Positions 1-5,730 of a DNA stretch of 7,333 bases are shown here, piece by piece (the stretch's first letter is position 1; each line of letters opens with the position of its first letter). The position numbers and the translations under genes are program-made. The notes under the pieces were generated by a model. The model saw nothing but the letters and a program-made list of their open reading frames with translations, did not search any database and was not told the origin of the DNA. The DNA comes from an uncultured Collinsella sp. (GTDB taxonomy: Bacteria; Actinomycetota; Coriobacteriia; Coriobacteriales; Coriobacteriaceae), in assembly GCA_900546825.1 (NCBI GenBank), contig UREE01000079.1, positions 1-7,333 of the forward strand, written 5' to 3'.

Positions 1-104
1 AGCTACGTCCCCAGGACAAGTCGATATTTTACCTACGGCTCGCCAACTGTCAACGCCCAATAACCAGTCTTTTTGGGGCGGAGCTTTTTTGACCACCATT
101 TGCC

Positions 105-141
105 CGATGATTTTTTAATCCCCGTCCCAGAAAAATCATCG
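105..141 (-). repeat. Hairpin repeat downstream of the radical SAM gene, possible terminator
   Basis: Arms 105-115 and 131-141 are a perfect 11-bp inverted repeat (CGATGATTTTT / AAAAATCATCG) with a 15-nt loop. It lies 9 nt past the stop codon of the radical SAM gene, where a terminator is expected, but no uridine run follows on the minus strand. Read on the minus strand, the loop region contains GGGACGGGG, which resembles the GGGACAGG core of the other hairpin repeats in this window. Bases 1-104 hold no gene I can support. Confidence 0.55.
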
Positions 142-150
142 ACGAACGCA

Positions 151-1089
151 CTACTTTGCGCTGATAAGAACACCGGTGGTGTCGAAGGCCGGGGTGAAGC
201 TCTCGTCTACAGCGCCGCCCTCTTGCCAGAACATCGTCGTAAAGCCCAGGTCGTCGGCATGGTCGAGCACCTGCTCGTACTCCTCGCGCGTCACGGCGCG
301 TGCCAGGTCGCCGCCCTGCTCTCGCATGAGCGCATTGGGCGTGTACTGGTTCATGACCGAGATCGGCACGTCGCCCACCGTCTGCCACACCAGGTCTAAC
401 ACGCGGCATGAGTCATCCGCATGCCCCGGCAGCACCAGGTGGCGCACGATGATGCCACGCTTCATGAGCCCGTCCTCGTCCACCAGCTCTCCCCCGCGGC
501 GCTCGATCTCGCGCGCCATTTGCGCTAAACCCGACACGGCCACACGCGGGTAGTCCTGAATATGAGAGAGCGACTGCGCAAGCCCCGCATCGGCATATTT
601 AAAGTCGGTGAGCCACACGTCAACCAGATCGCCGAGCGCCGCCACGGCACTCGCGCGCTCATAACCGCTCGTGTTGTAGACGATTGGGATGACCAGCCCG
701 CGCGCCCGTGCCGCGGCAATCGCCGCCGGCAGCAGGTGCGCGTAGTGTGTCGCCGTCACCAGGTTAATATTGTTCGCACCCTGGTCCTGCAGCTCCAACA
801 TAATCTCGACCAAGCGCTCGGGCGAAATCACAAGCCCAAAATTGCCCGTCGAGATCTCGTGGTTCTGGCAATAGACGCATTTGAGCGAGCAGCCGCTAAA
901 GAAGATCGTGCCCGAACCGGCCTCGCCCGAGATAGGCGGCTCCTCCCACATATGAAGCGCCGCGCGGGCCACCTTGAGCGTGTCGTCGGCACCGCATACG
1001 CCGTGCGCGCCCTCATCGCGCGCCGCACCGCAACGGCGCGGACACAAATGGCAGGCGGGCGAAAAAAGTTCGGTCAACGACGTCGGCAT
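151..1089 (-). CDS. PflX-like radical SAM protein
   Basis: This 312-residue protein is a radical SAM enzyme. Cys67, Cys71 and Cys74 in the segment GCSLKCVYCQN form the CxxxCxxC motif that ligates the [4Fe-4S] cluster which cleaves S-adenosylmethionine. Residues 13-32 hold a second Cys set (C13xxC16xxxC20, then C32 in GVCG), typical of the COG1313 'PflX' group. Conserved stretches NINLVTATHY, IPIVYNTSGYE and DVWLTDFKY also match my memory of that group. Members are named after pyruvate-formate-lyase activase, but their substrate is unknown, and no PFL or other glycyl-radical enzyme lies in the window. An upstream TTG at 1104 would add five residues. I prefer the ATG at 1089 because GGAG lies 9 nt before it, and that GGAG overlaps the TTG codon. 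The gene is transcribed away from the wecA-like gene. The family call is confident, the cellular role is not. Confidence 0.9.
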   Translation of the reverse strand: MPTSLTELFSPACHLCPRRCGAARDEGAHGVCGADDTLKVARAALHMWEEPPISGEAGSGTIFFSGCSLKCVYCQNHEISTGNFGLVISPERLVEIMLELQDQGANNINLVTATHYAHLLPAAIAAARARGLVIPIVYNTSGYERASAVAALGDLVDVWLTDFKYADAGLAQSLSHIQDYPRVAVSGLAQMAREIERRGGELVDEDGLMKRGIIVRHLVLPGHADDSCRVLDLVWQTVGDVPISVMNQYTPNALMREQGGDLARAVTREEYEQVLDHADDLGFTTMFWQEGGAVDESFTPAFDTTGVLISAK

Positions 1090-1098
1090 AAAAACATG

Positions 1099-1102
1099 CT
1101 CC
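1099..1102 (-). promoter_or_regulatory. Ribosome binding site deciding the radical SAM start
   Basis: GGAG on the minus strand is spaced 9 nt from the ATG at 1089. The alternative TTG start at 1104 overlaps this element and has no comparable site before it, so the shorter protein is favoured. Confidence 0.6.
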
Positions 1103-1172
1103 AAAACAACGATTCAGCAGCTCAAGCGCAAAAGGACCAACCGCACGGACGGCTCGAGCCCAAGGTGCCGTA

Positions 1173-1201
1173 ATCGTCCGACACGATTTTTGTAATGTCA
1201 A
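1173..1201 (-). promoter_or_regulatory. Candidate promoter for the radical SAM gene
   Basis: On the minus strand a perfect TTGACA (1201-1196) is followed after 17 nt by GACGAT (1178-1173), a weak -10 matching three of six consensus bases. The predicted start near 1166 gives a 5' leader of about 77 nt. The strong -35 and correct spacing support it, the poor -10 weakens it. Confidence 0.4.
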
Positions 1202-1203
1202 GA

Positions 1204-1232
1204 CTGGAATCCACAAAGTGCCGCTTTATGAT
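1204..1232 (+). promoter_or_regulatory. Candidate promoter for a structured leader or small RNA
   Basis: TATGAT (1227-1232) is a good -10 element, with a weak -35 CTGGAA (1204-1209) 17 nt upstream. The predicted start is near 1239. It lies back to back with the minus-strand promoter of the radical SAM gene, only a few bases apart, so the two may influence each other. Confidence 0.4.
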
Positions 1233-1238
1233 GTAGGT

Positions 1239-1383
1239 ATTCCGCCCCCCGCGGAGCAACTGGGTGAACCGTCGCGTTTATTTAGGGAGCCCACACAGTC
1301 GTACCTAGTACAGGTATCCTTCGTTGTTAAGGACGCTGGAACGGTCGATGAGGGCACCCACCTGTTTTAGGTGGGTTCATTTT
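1239..1383 (+). ncRNA. Candidate structured RNA or attenuator leader upstream of the wecA-like gene
   Basis: No coding sequence is evident here, but complementary segments are dense. CCGC/GCGG (1242-1245/1251-1254) closes a five-C loop. TGGGTG (1261-1266) pairs with CACCCA (1355-1360), and CCGT (1269-1272) with ACGG (1341-1344). Two abutting hairpins follow inside: TACCT/AGGTA (1302-1306/1312-1316) and TCCTT/AAGGA (1317-1321/1329-1333). The 3' end can instead form a terminator-like hairpin at 1356-1376, which competes for CACCC with the long-range TGGGTG pairing. That is how an attenuator or riboswitch expression platform is arranged. The long-range pair next to GGCACCCACCTG also recalls the closing stem of 6S RNA, but the two apical hairpins do not fit that fold. 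The class is unassigned; existence of the RNA is inferred from structure and a nearby -10 element only. Confidence 0.4.
1356..1383 (+). terminator. Terminator-like hairpin ending the candidate leader RNA
   Basis: ACCCACCT (1356-1363) and AGGTGGGT (1369-1376) form a perfect 8-bp stem with a GTTTT loop, followed by TCATTTTCG. The T tract is short and interrupted. The stem's left arm overlaps bases that can pair with 1261-1266, so termination could be conditional. Confidence 0.5.
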
Positions 1384-1614
1384 CGTAACGTGGGGGGTGG
1401 TTTTCTTTTGCCGAAAATCACCATTACAGTCCATATGGATTCCCGCCGGCATCCCGACAAGCCATCGACGACATCCCAATATCTGGTAAGCGCGTGATTA
1501 TCGCTGCGTGCAATTACATGCACCCCCCTTGGTCGAGTATTATGGTTCGGCTATGCCCTTTGCGCATGGCGTTCTTCTGACCTTTTCCTTCGACGCTTGG
1601 CGGTTTTTAGATTC
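1384..1614 (+). other. Intergenic leader region before the wecA-like gene
   Basis: No gene is supported here. Visible elements are a 10-bp hairpin, 1396-1405 with 1413-1422 (GGTGGTTTTC / GAAAATCACC, one G-U pair, 7-nt loop); a perfect 10-bp palindrome TCCATATGGA at 1430-1439; a small hairpin GTGCA/TGCAC at 1508-1523; and a possible -10 element TATTAT at 1538-1543 with no convincing -35. The last could drive the wecA-like gene directly. There is no clear Shine-Dalgarno sequence before 1615. Confidence 0.4.
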
Positions 1615-2814
1615 ATGGCTTCATCCCCGAGCTACATACCGTACCTATGCGTGGCAGCGGCGGCCTTTATCACGACCTTCCTCGCGGTGCCCCTGGTCAA
1701 GCGCTTGGCAATTAAGCTCGATGCCGTCGACTATCCTTCTAAGCGCCGCATCAACACCAAGCCCATCCCGCGTTTGGGCGGAACGGCGGTGTTTTTGGGC
1801 CTGGTCGTTGCCTGCATTGTGCAAATCCTAGGCACCTGGCACCTAGGCTGGCCACCCGTCCTGGTGCCGCACCCGCGCCTTCACATTAGCTATCCCATGC
1901 TGGCACTCTCCTTTACCGTCATCTTTGCAACCGGCGCTATCGACGACGTCTTCCAGCTCAAGCCCAAGCAAAAGCTAGCCGGACAGGTCCTCGCCGCGCT
2001 TATCGCCTGTATCGGCGGCCTGCGGATCGGCGTCATCGTCAACCCGTTTGCCCCCGGCGAGATCATGCTCGGATGGCTCGCCTACCCCATCACCGTGATC
2101 TATCTGGTGGCATTCACCAACATCATTAACCTCATCGACGGCCTCGACGGCTTGGCCACGGGCATCTGCGGCATCGCGTCGTTCACCATGTTTTCGATGG
2201 CCGTTCTCTCGGGCCGCATCGACGCCGCCGCGCTCTCCATTGCGCTCTTTGGCGCTTGCCTGGCCTTTTTGCGCTACAACTTCAACCCCGCAAGCATCTT
2301 CTTGGGCGACTCGGGGTCGTTGCTTCTGGGCTTTGCACTGGGCTCCATCTCGCTGCTCAACGTGAGCCGCACCGCCGCGCTCACCTCGCTTATCATCCCG
2401 CTCATCGTTGCCGGCGTGCCCATCATCGACACGTTTAGCGCCATTGTGCGCCGCAAGCGCGCCCACATTAGCATCGGGCAGGCCGACAAGGGCCACATCC
2501 ACCACCGCCTGATCCAAGAAGGCTACAACCAAAAACAGGCAGTGCTCCTCATCTACGCCTGGTGCATCATGCTTTCGGCCGGCGCCGCCGCGATTAACCA
2601 GGTCGAGGTGCCCATGCGCGTGCTCATCTTTACCGTGCTCGCCATTGGTTCGGCGGCCTTTGCCAAGCATCTACATCTGTTTGAGCCCGTGCTGCGCCAC
2701 CATTACAACAAGCGCACACACGAGGATGAGCTCGTCACCCCCGACGACCCCGCCTTTAAGCAGGAGGAGCAGGCAGCCGAGGAACGTAAGGAAGAGCGCC
2801 ACCACAAGCTCTAG
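1615..2814 (+). CDS. wecA: WecA/TagO-type undecaprenyl-phosphate sugar-1-phosphate transferase
   Basis: This 399-residue polytopic membrane protein belongs to the MraY/WecA superfamily, which moves a sugar-1-phosphate (usually GlcNAc-1-P from UDP-GlcNAc) onto undecaprenyl phosphate at the inner face of the membrane. This is the first committed step of many wall teichoic acid, polysaccharide and glycopolymer pathways. Diagnostic motifs are visible in order: PIPRLGG near the N-terminus, the Mg-binding Asp pair at 110-111 (AIDDVFQLK), NLIDGLDGL with D175 and D178, FLGDSGS with D232, and GHIHHR at 293-298. The HIHH motif separates the WecA/TagO group from MraY. About ten hydrophobic segments alternate with short loops. 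The C-terminal tail (about 355-399) is highly charged and probably cytoplasmic. The ATG at 1615 is chosen because homologues begin close to the YIPYL segment; a TTG at 1597 would add six residues, and neither has a good ribosome site. tagO is an equally fair name. Confidence 0.92.
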   Translation: MASSPSYIPYLCVAAAAFITTFLAVPLVKRLAIKLDAVDYPSKRRINTKPIPRLGGTAVFLGLVVACIVQILGTWHLGWPPVLVPHPRLHISYPMLALSFTVIFATGAIDDVFQLKPKQKLAGQVLAALIACIGGLRIGVIVNPFAPGEIMLGWLAYPITVIYLVAFTNIINLIDGLDGLATGICGIASFTMFSMAVLSGRIDAAALSIALFGACLAFLRYNFNPASIFLGDSGSLLLGFALGSISLLNVSRTAALTSLIIPLIVAGVPIIDTFSAIVRRKRAHISIGQADKGHIHHRLIQEGYNQKQAVLLIYAWCIMLSAGAAAINQVEVPMRVLIFTVLAIGSAAFAKHLHLFEPVLRHHYNKRTHEDELVTPDDPAFKQEEQAAEERKEERHHKL

Positions 2815-2938
2815 GGTAAGCTGCCGAGGAAGCGCCCAGGCGCCGCCGGCCAAACGCGCAGCCATGCCGCGCCCATCGCACATGCCGCCGATCTCCCGCC
2901 CCTCGCCTACTTACGACCCGCCCCTCCAATAAACGCGT

Positions 2939-2944
2939 TATCAT
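2939..2944 (+). promoter_or_regulatory. Possible -10 element for trpS
   Basis: TATCAT lies about 31 nt before the trpS ATG, in an otherwise GC-rich gap. No recognisable -35 is found at 16-18 nt upstream, so this is weak. The 161-nt gap after the wecA-like gene has no T-box-like specifier or AGGGTGG motif and no obvious terminator, so co-transcription with the upstream gene is also possible. Confidence 0.25.
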
Positions 2945-2965
2945 CTTGACCAATGAACATACGTT

Positions 2966-2970
2966 AGGAG
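2966..2970 (+). promoter_or_regulatory. Ribosome binding site deciding the trpS start
   Basis: AGGAG sits 5 nt before the ATG at 2976. The alternative upstream TTG at 2946 has no such site, and this AGGAG would lie inside its reading frame, so the ATG is chosen. Confidence 0.75.
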
Positions 2971-2975
2971 CAATC

Positions 2976-4025
2976 ATGCCAAACGAGAACAGCTACGAAG
3001 TCGCGCTGCAAAAGAGCAACGCCATTCGCGAGGGCCTGGCAAAAACGCCCGAGAAGTTCACCATGCTTACCGGCGACCGCCCCACCGGCCGCCTGCACCT
3101 GGGTCACTACTTCGGCACCCTCAAGGGCCGTGTGGAGCTGCAGAACATGGGTGCCAAGACCAACGTACTCATCGCCGACTACCAGGTCATCACCGACCGC
3201 GACACGACCGAGCACATCCAGGACAACGTGTACAACATGGTCATGGACTACCTTGCCTGCGGCATCGACCCCGACAAGACCATGATCTACGCGCACTCCG
3301 CCGTGCCCGCCGCCAACCAGCTCATGCTGCCGTTCCTGTCGCTGGTCTCCGAGGCCGAGCTGGCGCGCAACCCCACGGTCAAGGCCGAGATGGAGGCCTC
3401 GGGCCACGAGCTCACCGGCCTTCTGCTCACCTACCCGGTGCACCAGGCCTGCGACATCCTGTTCTGCAAGGGCAATGTGGTGCCCGTCGGTCGCGACCAG
3501 CTGCCGCACATCGAGCTCACCCGCACCATCGCCCGCCGCTTTAACAACCGCTACGGCAAAGTGTTCCCCGAGGTCGAAGCGCTGCTTTCCGAGACCCCGC
3601 TACTGCCGGGCCTGGACGGTCGCAAGATGAGCAAGAGCTACGGCAACGCCATCAACATCTCGATGACCGCCGAGGAGACGGCCAAGCGCATCAAGAAGAG
3701 CCAGACCGACTCCGAGCGCATGATCACATTCGATCCCGAGAACCGCCCCGGCGTGTCCGGTCTGCTTTCGACGGCCGCCATCTGCACTGGCCGTTCCGAG
3801 GTCGAGATTGCCGAAGAGATTGGCATGGGCGGCTCCGGCCAGCTCAAGAAGTACGTGACCGAGGCCGTCAACGAGTACTTCGCGCCGATCCGCGAGCGTC
3901 GTCAGCGCTACGAAAACGACCTGGACTATGTGAAGGACGTGCTGCACGAGGGCAACCGTCGCGCCAACGAGATTGCCGAGCAGACCCTGGCCGAGGTTCA
4001 GGACGCCATGGGCATGGTGTACTAG
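2976..4025 (+). CDS. trpS: Tryptophanyl-tRNA synthetase
   Basis: This 349-residue cytoplasmic class I aminoacyl-tRNA synthetase charges tRNA-Trp with tryptophan using ATP. Both class I signatures are present: the HIGH-type motif HLGH at 41-44 within GDRPTGRLHLGHYFG, and KMSKS at 217-221 within DGRKMSKSYGN. The length is usual for bacterial TrpRS, and the C-terminal helical region continues to the stop without truncation. The GDRPTG form of the ATP-binding segment replaces the commoner GxQPTG and is, as I recall, typical of one bacterial TrpRS subgroup. The ATG at 2976 follows a good AGGAG. The gene is convergent with the minus-strand genes downstream and is followed by two strong hairpins. 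No T-box is visible upstream, so tryptophan-dependent antitermination is not supported. Confidence 0.97.
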   Translation: MPNENSYEVALQKSNAIREGLAKTPEKFTMLTGDRPTGRLHLGHYFGTLKGRVELQNMGAKTNVLIADYQVITDRDTTEHIQDNVYNMVMDYLACGIDPDKTMIYAHSAVPAANQLMLPFLSLVSEAELARNPTVKAEMEASGHELTGLLLTYPVHQACDILFCKGNVVPVGRDQLPHIELTRTIARRFNNRYGKVFPEVEALLSETPLLPGLDGRKMSKSYGNAINISMTAEETAKRIKKSQTDSERMITFDPENRPGVSGLLSTAAICTGRSEVEIAEEIGMGGSGQLKKYVTEAVNEYFAPIRERRQRYENDLDYVKDVLHEGNRRANEIAEQTLAEVQDAMGMVY

Positions 4026-4050
4026 GCAAAGCGCCTTCGCACAACATAGA

Positions 4051-4072
4051 CGGTGAGGCTGAATCCTCACCG
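4051..4072 (+). terminator. First hairpin after trpS
   Basis: CGGTGAGG (4051-4058) and CCTCACCG (4065-4072) form a perfect 8-bp stem with a 6-nt loop, 25 nt past the trpS stop. No T tract follows, so it may act only with the next hairpin, or protect the mRNA 3' end. Confidence 0.45.
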
Positions 4073-4077
4073 AAACA

Positions 4078-4119
4078 GGAACAGGCCCGCTGGCAGATAG
4101 TTGCCAGCGGGCCTGTTCC
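4078..4119 (+). terminator. 18-bp hairpin after trpS
   Basis: Bases 4078-4095 and 4102-4119 are perfectly complementary over 18 bp, with the 6-nt loop GATAGT. It is the strongest simple hairpin in the window. The following bases (CGAAGTACACC) contain no uridine run, so it is not a textbook Rho-independent terminator. It could still pause polymerase or block 3' exonucleases. Confidence 0.5.
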
Positions 4120-4292
4120 CGAAGTACACCGTTGAATCGCACAGAGGGGAGGAATGCGAATCAAACTCAACAGGGCAGGCTTTTTCATCGCCTATTGCCT
4201 GCTCCGTTGCTGAAAACAATATAGTTCACCATGGTTTACTTTGCTGCGACAAACCGCGCCGCCATACCTTCTCCATAAGTTAACCTCGGTAA
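4120..4292 (+). other. Convergent intergenic region, no gene supported
   Basis: This is the centre of the 331-base gap between trpS and the MGMT-like gene. A 19-codon ORF at 4154-4213 has purines before it but no further support. GTTAAC at 4279-4284 is the outer end of the imperfect inverted repeat that brackets the MGMT-like gene. I see no other feature. Confidence 0.35.
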
Positions 4293-4340
4293 ACCTGCCA
4301 AAACCACCACAAAGGGGATAGGCACCTTTGTGGTGGTTTA
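4293..4340 (+). repeat. REP-like hairpin repeat, copy 1 (left bracket of the MGMT-like gene)
   Basis: The stem AAACCACCACAAAGG (4301-4315) with CCTTTGTGGTGGTTT (4325-4339) is a perfect 15 bp with loop GGATAGGCA. The whole stretch, including ACCTGCCA at 4293-4300, matches the reverse complement of 4706-4753 at 46 of 48 positions; both differences are in the loop. It lies 17 nt past the MGMT-like stop. On the minus strand the stem is followed by a short TTTT, so it may also act as a weak terminator there. Confidence 0.85.
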
Positions 4341-4356
4341 AGCCACGGCAGAGCCG

Positions 4357-4677
4357 CTAGAGCCCTGCAGGCCAGCGACAGGCGGCCAAGTCGACGTGCA
4401 TGTCGTCCTTAAACGCCACACCCTCCCCTAGCAAAAGCTCACGTTGAGCATCGGGACCGCCAAAAGCAAAACCATCGCATATGCGGCCATCGGCAAACAC
4501 CACGCGGTGACAGGGAATCTCGCCGGGACGCGGATTGCCATGCAGGGCATACCCCACGTACCGCGCACTTCGTGGACGTCCAGCAAGCAGCGCCACCTGA
4601 CCATACGTGGCGACCATCCCCTCGGGAATCTGCTCGACCACCTCGTACACCCGCTCAAAAAAGCCCTCAGACGCCAT
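4357..4677 (-). CDS. Single-domain MGMT-family protein with active-site Cys
   Basis: This 106-residue protein corresponds to the DNA-binding/methyltransferase domain of O6-alkylguanine-DNA alkyltransferases, without the usual N-terminal domain. The pattern IPEGMVATYGQVA, then RPRSARYVGYALHGNP (R39 in the position of the 'arginine finger') and IPCHRVV is clear. Cys56 in PCHR is the alkyl-acceptor residue. Alkyltransferase-like (ATL) proteins of similar size usually carry Trp here, so this protein could transfer alkyl groups or be an ATL-like damage sensor that kept Cys. The C-terminal part (FAFGGPDAQRELLLGEGV) matches the end of the family domain. The ATG at 4677 follows AGGAG with a 6-nt gap; a GTG at 4716 would start inside the repeat and is rejected. 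The gene is bracketed by inverted REP-like repeats. Confidence 0.9.
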   Translation of the reverse strand: MASEGFFERVYEVVEQIPEGMVATYGQVALLAGRPRSARYVGYALHGNPRPGEIPCHRVVFADGRICDGFAFGGPDAQRELLLGEGVAFKDDMHVDLAACRWPAGL

Positions 4678-4683
4678 TGCTCG

Positions 4684-4688
4684 CTCCT
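4684..4688 (-). promoter_or_regulatory. Ribosome binding site deciding the MGMT-like start
   Basis: AGGAG on the minus strand is 6 nt before the ATG at 4677. It would be internal to the longer GTG-started frame at 4716, so the 106-residue form is favoured. Only about 29 nt separate the repeat from the ATG, leaving little room for a separate promoter. Confidence 0.7.
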
Positions 4689-4705
4689 TTCCACCCGGAA
4701 TAGCA

Positions 4706-4753
4706 TAAACCACCACAAAGGCGCCTGTCCCCTTTGTGGTGGTTTTGGCAGGT
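4706..4753 (-). repeat. REP-like hairpin repeat, copy 2 (right bracket of the MGMT-like gene)
   Basis: The stem 4707-4721 with 4731-4745 is a perfect 15 bp with loop CGCCTGTCC. It is inverted relative to copy 1. It begins 11 nt past the degV stop on the minus strand and could terminate degV transcription, though only GGTTTATG follows. A GTTAAC at 4760-4765, the last two sense codons of degV, mirrors the GTTAAC at 4279-4284 beyond copy 1. Confidence 0.85.
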
Positions 4754-4756
4754 GGG

Positions 4757-5611
4757 CTAGTTAACGGGCTGGAAGAAGGCCACGGCTACGGCGCCGGGGC
4801 CTACATGGGTGCCGATGGTGGCACCGATGGTGTGAACGGGCAGTTCGCCCTCGGTGTGGCCAGCCCACAGTGCCGCGCTGTCCTCGATATACTTCTTGAG
4901 CACCGCATCCGAAAGGCCCGTATAGCCGAGCGCCAGCGGCATGGAAAAGTCGATGCCGCCCGCCTTTTCGACCTTCTGGTTGAGCAGGTTACGTCCGTTC
5001 TTGGAACCGCGCGCCTTGCCCAGCTGCACGATCAGACCGTCCTCGGCAGCCACCACGGGCTTTACGTTGAGCAGCGTACCCACGGCACCGGCCGCAGCAG
5101 ACAGGCGACCGCCGCGCACCAGGTACTCCAACGTCTCGAGCAGGCCGATGACGACCACGCGGTCGCGCACGGCCTCGACAGCCGCCGCAACCTGAGCCGC
5201 GCCCTGGCCCTCGTCCACCAGGCGCAGCGCATACTCGACCAGGACGCGCTCGCCCAGGGTGACGTTGTTGCTGTCTACCACGAACACGTCGCCACCTGGC
5301 GCCTCGGCAAGTGCGGTACGGGCACTCTGATTGGTGCCTGATAGCTTAGCGCCCACGGTAATAATCACAGCCTCGTCGCCGGCCTCACGTGCTTCGGCAA
5401 TCGCCTGCGAAAACGCGTACGGGTTGACCTGGCCGGTCTTGGGCAGCTCGTCGCGCTCCACAAGCATCTCGTAAAAGCGCTGGTGATCGATGTCGACGCC
5501 ATCCATATACACATCGGTGCCAAAGGTGACGGACAGCGGCAGAACACGCAGAGCGGGGTGCTCCGCCGGCGACATATCGCTGGCGGAATCGGTAATAATG
5601 CGGACGGACAT
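4757..5611 (-). CDS. DegV-family fatty-acid-binding protein (FakB-like)
   Basis: This 284-residue cytoplasmic protein has the two-domain DegV architecture. It starts IITDSASDM, and has PKTGQ with T59, LSGTNQSA with S91, VDSNNVTLGER, the hallmark RGGRLSAAAGAVGTLLNVKPVV at about 170-190, and HVGPGA with H269 near the end. In the FakB members of this family a Thr, a Ser and a C-terminal His hold the fatty-acid carboxylate, so the binding site appears intact. FakB proteins present fatty acids to the kinase FakA for phosphorylation and entry into phospholipids. No fakA is in the window, so the partner is unknown. One oddity is PKTGQ where PKTSQ is usual. The ATG at 5611 follows AAAGGA with a 6-nt gap; the TTG at 5659 is rejected. 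A MarR gene lies 119 nt upstream on the same strand. Confidence 0.93.
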   Translation of the reverse strand: MSVRIITDSASDMSPAEHPALRVLPLSVTFGTDVYMDGVDIDHQRFYEMLVERDELPKTGQVNPYAFSQAIAEAREAGDEAVIITVGAKLSGTNQSARTALAEAPGGDVFVVDSNNVTLGERVLVEYALRLVDEGQGAAQVAAAVEAVRDRVVVIGLLETLEYLVRGGRLSAAAGAVGTLLNVKPVVAAEDGLIVQLGKARGSKNGRNLLNQKVEKAGGIDFSMPLALGYTGLSDAVLKKYIEDSAALWAGHTEGELPVHTIGATIGTHVGPGAVAVAFFQPVN

Positions 5612-5730
5612 AGCGAATCCTTTCTTGCGCAGGTCTCGCGCAGGGAATTTTGACAGCAATGTCCCGGCACGGCGTACGCGCTCAAACGGGACGATGCAGT
5701 TCTTGGCTGAAAGCTAGCTCCAGCGCGGCT

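Noticed and set aside
1239..1383. 6S RNA
   Set aside because: The long-range TGGGTG/CACCCA pair recalls the 6S closing stem, but the element is short, has two apical hairpins instead of one long arm, and lacks a clear central bubble. Kept only as an unassigned structured RNA.
1239..1383. T-box leader
   Set aside because: GGAACGG at 1339-1344 loosely resembles part of the T-box antiterminator, but the AGGGTGGNACCGCG motif is absent and the downstream gene is not related to amino acids.
1975..2670. A 231-codon open frame on the minus strand across the wecA-like gene
   Set aside because: It is antisense to a gene with clear family motifs, has low-complexity composition rich in Gly, Asp and Ala, and resembles no family I know. 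It is a high-GC shadow.
2964..3509. A 181-codon open frame on the minus strand inside trpS
   Set aside because: It lies opposite an unmistakable TrpRS and its composition (many Val, Gly, His) reflects codon shadowing.
4154..4213. Small 19-codon ORF starting after GGGGAGGA in the gap after trpS
   Set aside because: The purine run is only 1-4 nt from the ATG, the peptide has no recognisable features, and no downstream gene on this strand would use it as a leader.
5650..5655. Perfect TTGACA on the plus strand upstream of degV
   Set aside because: There is no -10 at suitable spacing and no plus-strand gene follows. Probably chance.
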